Shown here: positions 60,601-64,000 of the stretch, in pieces
How the letters are laid out: the number at the start of each line of letters is the position of its first letter
Numbering within the stretch: position 1 is the stretch's first letter
NCBI RefSeq assembly: GCF_932294415.1
Contig: NC_065538.1
Coordinates: 19,548,667 to 19,612,666, forward strand
Length of the DNA stretch: 64,000 bases
Reading direction: 5' to 3'
From: Quercus robur
Taxonomy: Eukaryota; Streptophyta; Magnoliopsida; Fagales; Fagaceae
The notes under the pieces: generated by a model
The model's input: only the letters and a program-made list of their open reading frames with translations
Database searches by the model: none
What the model was told of the DNA's origin: nothing
Program-made: the position numbers and the translations under genes

Positions 60601-62509
60601 AAAACATGTATTGGACACAACTATCTTTTTTTATATATATAAGTATTGGACACAACTATCTTACCCTTTGGACATAGAAAAAGATCTTACCAGCCCCTTA
60701 AGCCTTATAGAGACAGGCCGATTATCCAAAGCATCCATCACTTTTGAGGAGATACTCTGGGAACAAATATTACACATTGATGTCAAGCAGTGCCACTTCA
60801 GCCACATCTACCTTATTCAGTATAAAGTTGTTACCTGCAAAACCTCAGCAGCTGCACTAACACGGTCCTTGTTCCACAATTTTAGCATGAGTACAGTCAA
60901 GTGAAACGTTTTTGGTTTAATGAATATGGATTTGTCAATTCCCAAGTCAGCTGAGTGCAACATGCAGCAGTGTTTGTTAGAGGAGGAAGAGGATAAAAGA
61001 AAATAAAAGAATTGATTCTCTGATGATAAAAATGCAAACGGATGATCATCTGTGAGTCTTAAGAAAGATACATACAAATATAATCATGAAAACACACATG
61101 ATAAATAACCAGGTAACATAAATATGATATGGGGGAAAAACATTTGCAGTTGCATTATAAAACCCCATATATGAGCCTTTAAATCAATGCAATCACAAAC
61201 AAAAAATAAATACTTATATAAGTGAAAAAGGATGTTAGGTGGCACCATGACTAGGCAAGTAGTAAGAAAAATATAATATACACATACATACGCACGCACG
61301 CACAATACTAAATCATGCTACAGCTGACCAGCTAAAGAACAAGACCACTGCACAGTCTCTTGATATAAATTTTTTTAGCTCCTTAGGCATCATGTAATAT
61401 ACTTGTTGGCATACCAGATAAAAGAGAAGACTTTGATGCTTTAGGGGCATAACTGACAAGAGGTATTTTACTCCTATTCACTTTAACATGTTCATTGTCA
61501 TCATCAGTTTTGAGTTCAACAGCAACATCAGGTTGTTTATCTAACTGCCGGTGCCCAACTTCATTGTCATTAGCATCTTCATTTGAATCACTATCCCAAT
61601 TCTCATCTAGGCAACCATCACCATTCCCCAATATGGAATTCTGAAAATTCAGAAGCTTATTAACCAGTTCAGGGTGTACAGCCAATGGAAGTGATATGAA
61701 GTGAGAGTAATCGAGATTTGGGCTTTTAACTGCCTGTATTTGAAGGGAGAAAAGAAGAAGAAAAAAAAAAGTTAGTGATTAATACAACATTATGTGTAAA
61801 AAATAAAAAGTTAGTGATTAATACAACATTATGTGTTTGGGTTGAAAATCAAGAAAATAATGCTGAAGAAAACATTTAACAAATAGTGTATAAAATAATT
61901 AAGAATGTGATCTAAAAAAAAAAAAACTCAATTCAAGCCAATGTCATTGGCATGAAATATTCTAGAAGGATAAAAAATATTGCATTCCTCATAACATCTT
62001 TTCGAAAATCATATTAATAGACAACTGACCTCATCAATTATAGTTTGTATCTTTTCTGAAGCACTATTGACACTTTCAATTGAAGGGCCTTCAATGTCTG
62101 CAAGATTATCATGTAAAACTTAATCAAAGGACAATAAAAACATCACATTCACATATTCTAAAAAGTAGTAGAAATTTTACATAATAATCAGCAGTAAATT
62201 ATATATGTTATGATACAATTATGGAAGAAATTTAACACGGTTGAAGGCTTTAAAGCAACAATTTATCATAATGACCATATACAAGATTCACATAGATTAC
62301 AAGAAACCCAAACTCACTAATAGAATCATCCTTCTTGGATGACGGAAATATAATTTTAACTCCCATCTCTTCTTCAATCTTTCTCTGTGTAGATCCTCTG
62401 AGGGAAAAAAAATTATAAGGAAATGAATGTTTTATTGTAGTACAAAATTATTTACATGCTGAATTGTGTACCCTTTTCCTTTTATAAACCGAATTAGAGA
62501 AGCACCAAC
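57649..62509 (-). CDS. KH and LigT-like 2H phosphoesterase protein (ASCC1 type), 5' part unresolved
   Basis: Ten exons on the minus strand join in phase: 62509-62472, 62397-62318, 62097-62030, 61733-61415, 60950-60835, 60756-60691, 60174-60084, 59969-59902, 58003-57966, 57835-57649. The first three give a KH RNA-binding domain (VGASLIRFIKGKGGS, KIEEEMGVKIIFPSS). The fourth begins the AKAP7/LigT-like domain (SPNLDYSHFISLPL) and carries an acidic Asp/Glu/Asn-rich insert. The two HxT motifs of 2H phosphoesterases are FHLTVLML and LHATVMNA. Human ASCC1 has the same order and acts with the ASCC DNA-alkylation-repair and ribosome-rescue complex; the plant role is not established. The N terminus is missing. 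A possible preceding exon, 62718-62668 (minus), ending LDGFHAFGKAA before GTAAGA, keeps phase 0 but is unproven. The start is probably beyond 64000. Confidence 0.88.
58202..58402. mobile_element. MITE-like insertion in an intron
   Basis: Ends GGATCCATTTGGGA and the inverted CCCAACGGACACT are imperfect inverted repeats. The interior has ATGAATAGTA and GCAAAA motifs like the families at 5542 and 62873. It lies in the 1.9 kb intron before exon 58003-57966 of the KH/LigT gene. Confidence 0.5.
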
Positions 62510-62872
62510 CTGCATATCAAATATAGAGCATTAGACCAATTTGAAAAGAATGAAATATTTAAATCTTAAGTTTGGAGCTGGCTATCAAGTATTTCAAAAA
62601 GTGAGAAACAACTGAGCAAAATGGTAACTATATAACCAGCATAAGGTCAATAAAATTTTGATATTATTTCTTACTGCAGCTTTGCCAAAAGCATGAAATC
62701 CATCCAGCATTTCCAATGACAACAACTAAGGAGGGGGGAACACTTCTAAATTGGTTAAAACCATTCCATGCCAAAGTACTAACTTTTCCAAAACCATATT
62801 TTAGAGCATCCATGCAGGATTTCTTGAACCATCAATTTTGGCGTTTAACATTTCCTGGCAAAACTATATATA

Positions 62873-63131
62873 GTACCCGTTTGGATTGGGCTGAAAGTGG
62901 CGTTTTCAGTTCTGCGTTTTCAAGCTTTTTTTTTTTTTTTCCCTGCTAGTGAACAGTAAAATCACATGATTTTACTGTGTAAGGGACAAAAAACACTGTT
63001 CACACACTGTTTATATACTGTTCATGCACTGTTCACGGATCCACGACACTATTCACACTTTTAAAAATTATTTTGCTACAGTATTTTCAGTTTTCAGTTT
63101 CAGCAACAATAAGTTCAATCTAAACGGACCC
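62873..63131 (-). mobile_element. MITE-like repeat, same family as 5542-5911
   Basis: Left GTACCCGTTTGGATTG and inverted right GGGTCCGTTTAGATTG match at most positions. The interior is rich in CTGTTCAC/GAACAG and has the same AAAATTATTTTGCTACAG stretch as 5542-5911 in opposite orientation. ATAGTA flanks both sides (62870-62875 and 63132-63137). This copy has no A-tail. Confidence 0.65.
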
Positions 63132-63289
63132 ATAGTAGAAAATATTCTCAGGGAAAATGATTTGTTTCCTATTGTTTGGTTGAGAATCTGTAAAAAATAT
63201 TTACTCTGATAGTTGCACTGAAAATCTCTATGTTAAAACTCACAAAAAGTTGGTAGACAGTGGTGGTGGAAGGATTTTTTTTTTTTTTT

Positions 63290-63610
63290 TTTTGGGGTTG
63301 GGGAAAAAGGGGGGGGGGGTAGGGGGTGATAGGGGGGGCTCGTGGAAATGAAGGGCAGCAGTGGGAGGGGGGTAAGGAGAGGTGGTAAGGGAGTAAGAGG
63401 GAGAAAGGTGACGGTATCGGCAGGGAGGGGAGAAAGGTTGTAGTTGCAAGGGGAGTGGGTAGTGGAGGGTGGTGTTGGTGATGCAGAGGAATGAACTAAG
63501 CTGGTAATAGCAACATGAGGGAGTGGAAAGTAAGAAGGAGGTAGTGTCAGTGTGGAGGAGGGAGAGGAGGAAGGTGTTGGTGGCAGCAGCAAGGAGGAGG
63601 AGAAAGGTCA
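63290..63610. repeat. G-rich purine tract
   Basis: The plus strand is rich in GGGG, GGAGG and GGTGG runs (for example 63311-63336 and 63363-63376), with several places able to form G-quadruplexes. Frames on the minus strand give only Pro/Ser/Thr-rich low-complexity peptide and are not called. Confidence 0.6.
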
Positions 63611-64000
63611 GGATGACGCCACAGAGGGGACGGAGGTGATAGACATGGCATGGAGAAGTGAGGGCTGGAAAATGTTTCACTTTTTGAAGGCATAAACCAT
63701 TTTACACCATCTTAGTGTAATTTTCTATTGAAAGAATCTCCCATTAACTAGCAATTTTTCGGGAAGTACTTTACACTGCCATAGAGATAAGTATAGAAAG
63801 AAGGATCTGACAACTGTCAGCAATATATATTGCTGCAATTGGAAATGATTTACTTACTAATTCAATTGTTGTCATTGCTTAGAGAGCGCACCCAAAAAAA
63901 AACCTTCCATGAAGAGTTATGAAGGTTAAAATGGGCACATGATAGACTAATATCTTCAAAAATGAGGAAGTTGAAAAACCTTACATATAATTTGCATATA

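Larger units (their letters stand above)
62510..64000. other. 5' side of the KH/LigT gene, exons not resolved
   Basis: Probably introns and possibly 5' exons of the minus-strand gene continuing past the window. It contains a MITE (62873-63131) and a G-rich stretch (63290-63610). Apart from the candidate exon at 62718-62668 I see no convincing coding segment. Confidence 0.45.

Noticed and set aside
63233-63680. Pro/Ser/Thr-rich frames on the minus strand, like a cell-wall protein
   Set aside because: Both frames arise from the G-rich simple tract and read low-complexity sequence in two phases.

Overview
This is nuclear DNA from a flowering plant. The evidence is multi-exon genes with GT-AG introns, a nuclear-type tRNA gene, plastid and tonoplast protein genes, an AT-rich background and dense nested transposable elements. 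Gene order and protein character point to a eudicot. The LTR family with repeated CCTCGGC/CCGAGGA motifs fits a woody eudicot such as a Fagales tree, but that is only an impression.

Five protein genes and one tRNA are supported. On the minus strand is a long-form tRNase Z (7319-13819, 12 exons, TRZ3/TRZ4 type). A tRNA-Asn(GTT) follows at 15614-15687. On the plus strand is PnsB3/NDF4, a ferredoxin-like subunit of the chloroplast NDH complex (16076-18321, 6 exons). On the minus strand is a TIP2-type tonoplast aquaporin (40667-42334, 3 exons). On the plus strand is a single-exon WD40 protein of the JINGUBANG type (54949-56298). On the minus strand is a KH plus LigT-like 2H phosphoesterase gene of the ASCC1 type (57649 to at least 62509, 5' end not resolved). 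From memory, TRZ4, NDF4, TIP2;1 and a LigT protein are also consecutive in Arabidopsis (At3g16260 to At3g16230), so this is conserved microsynteny swollen by repeats.

The most unusual part is 16.2-35.8 kb. A block running from inside PnsB3 exon 1 to a TA repeat (16244-22927) is present again at 26046-35818. Between the copies lies a 3.1 kb 5' fragment of an endogenous caulimovirid (leader, tRNA-Met primer site, movement and coat protein region with three in-frame stops). At its right junction the viral DNA ends in ATG, directly in frame with codon 57 of PnsB3. The second copy therefore reads as an intact 153-codon, transit-peptide-less PnsB3, with all introns and splice sites kept. The second copy was later hit by a 5'-truncated LINE (14-bp target duplication) and two solo LTRs (5-bp target duplications). 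The first copy preserves the empty sites. Both copies carry a 4-5 kb element with about 20-bp inverted ends and 9-bp flanking repeats, containing a LINE relic and two minisatellites.

Elsewhere there is an LTR retrotransposon with no coding region but two minisatellites (1-4256), a 449-bp foldback MITE, two more solo LTRs, a fourfold 190-bp repeat, and a hAT element (51482-54056) with a nested Helitron (52187-53593) that captured part of a C2-domain gene and duplicated one exon. The remaining stretches are AT-rich intergenic DNA.
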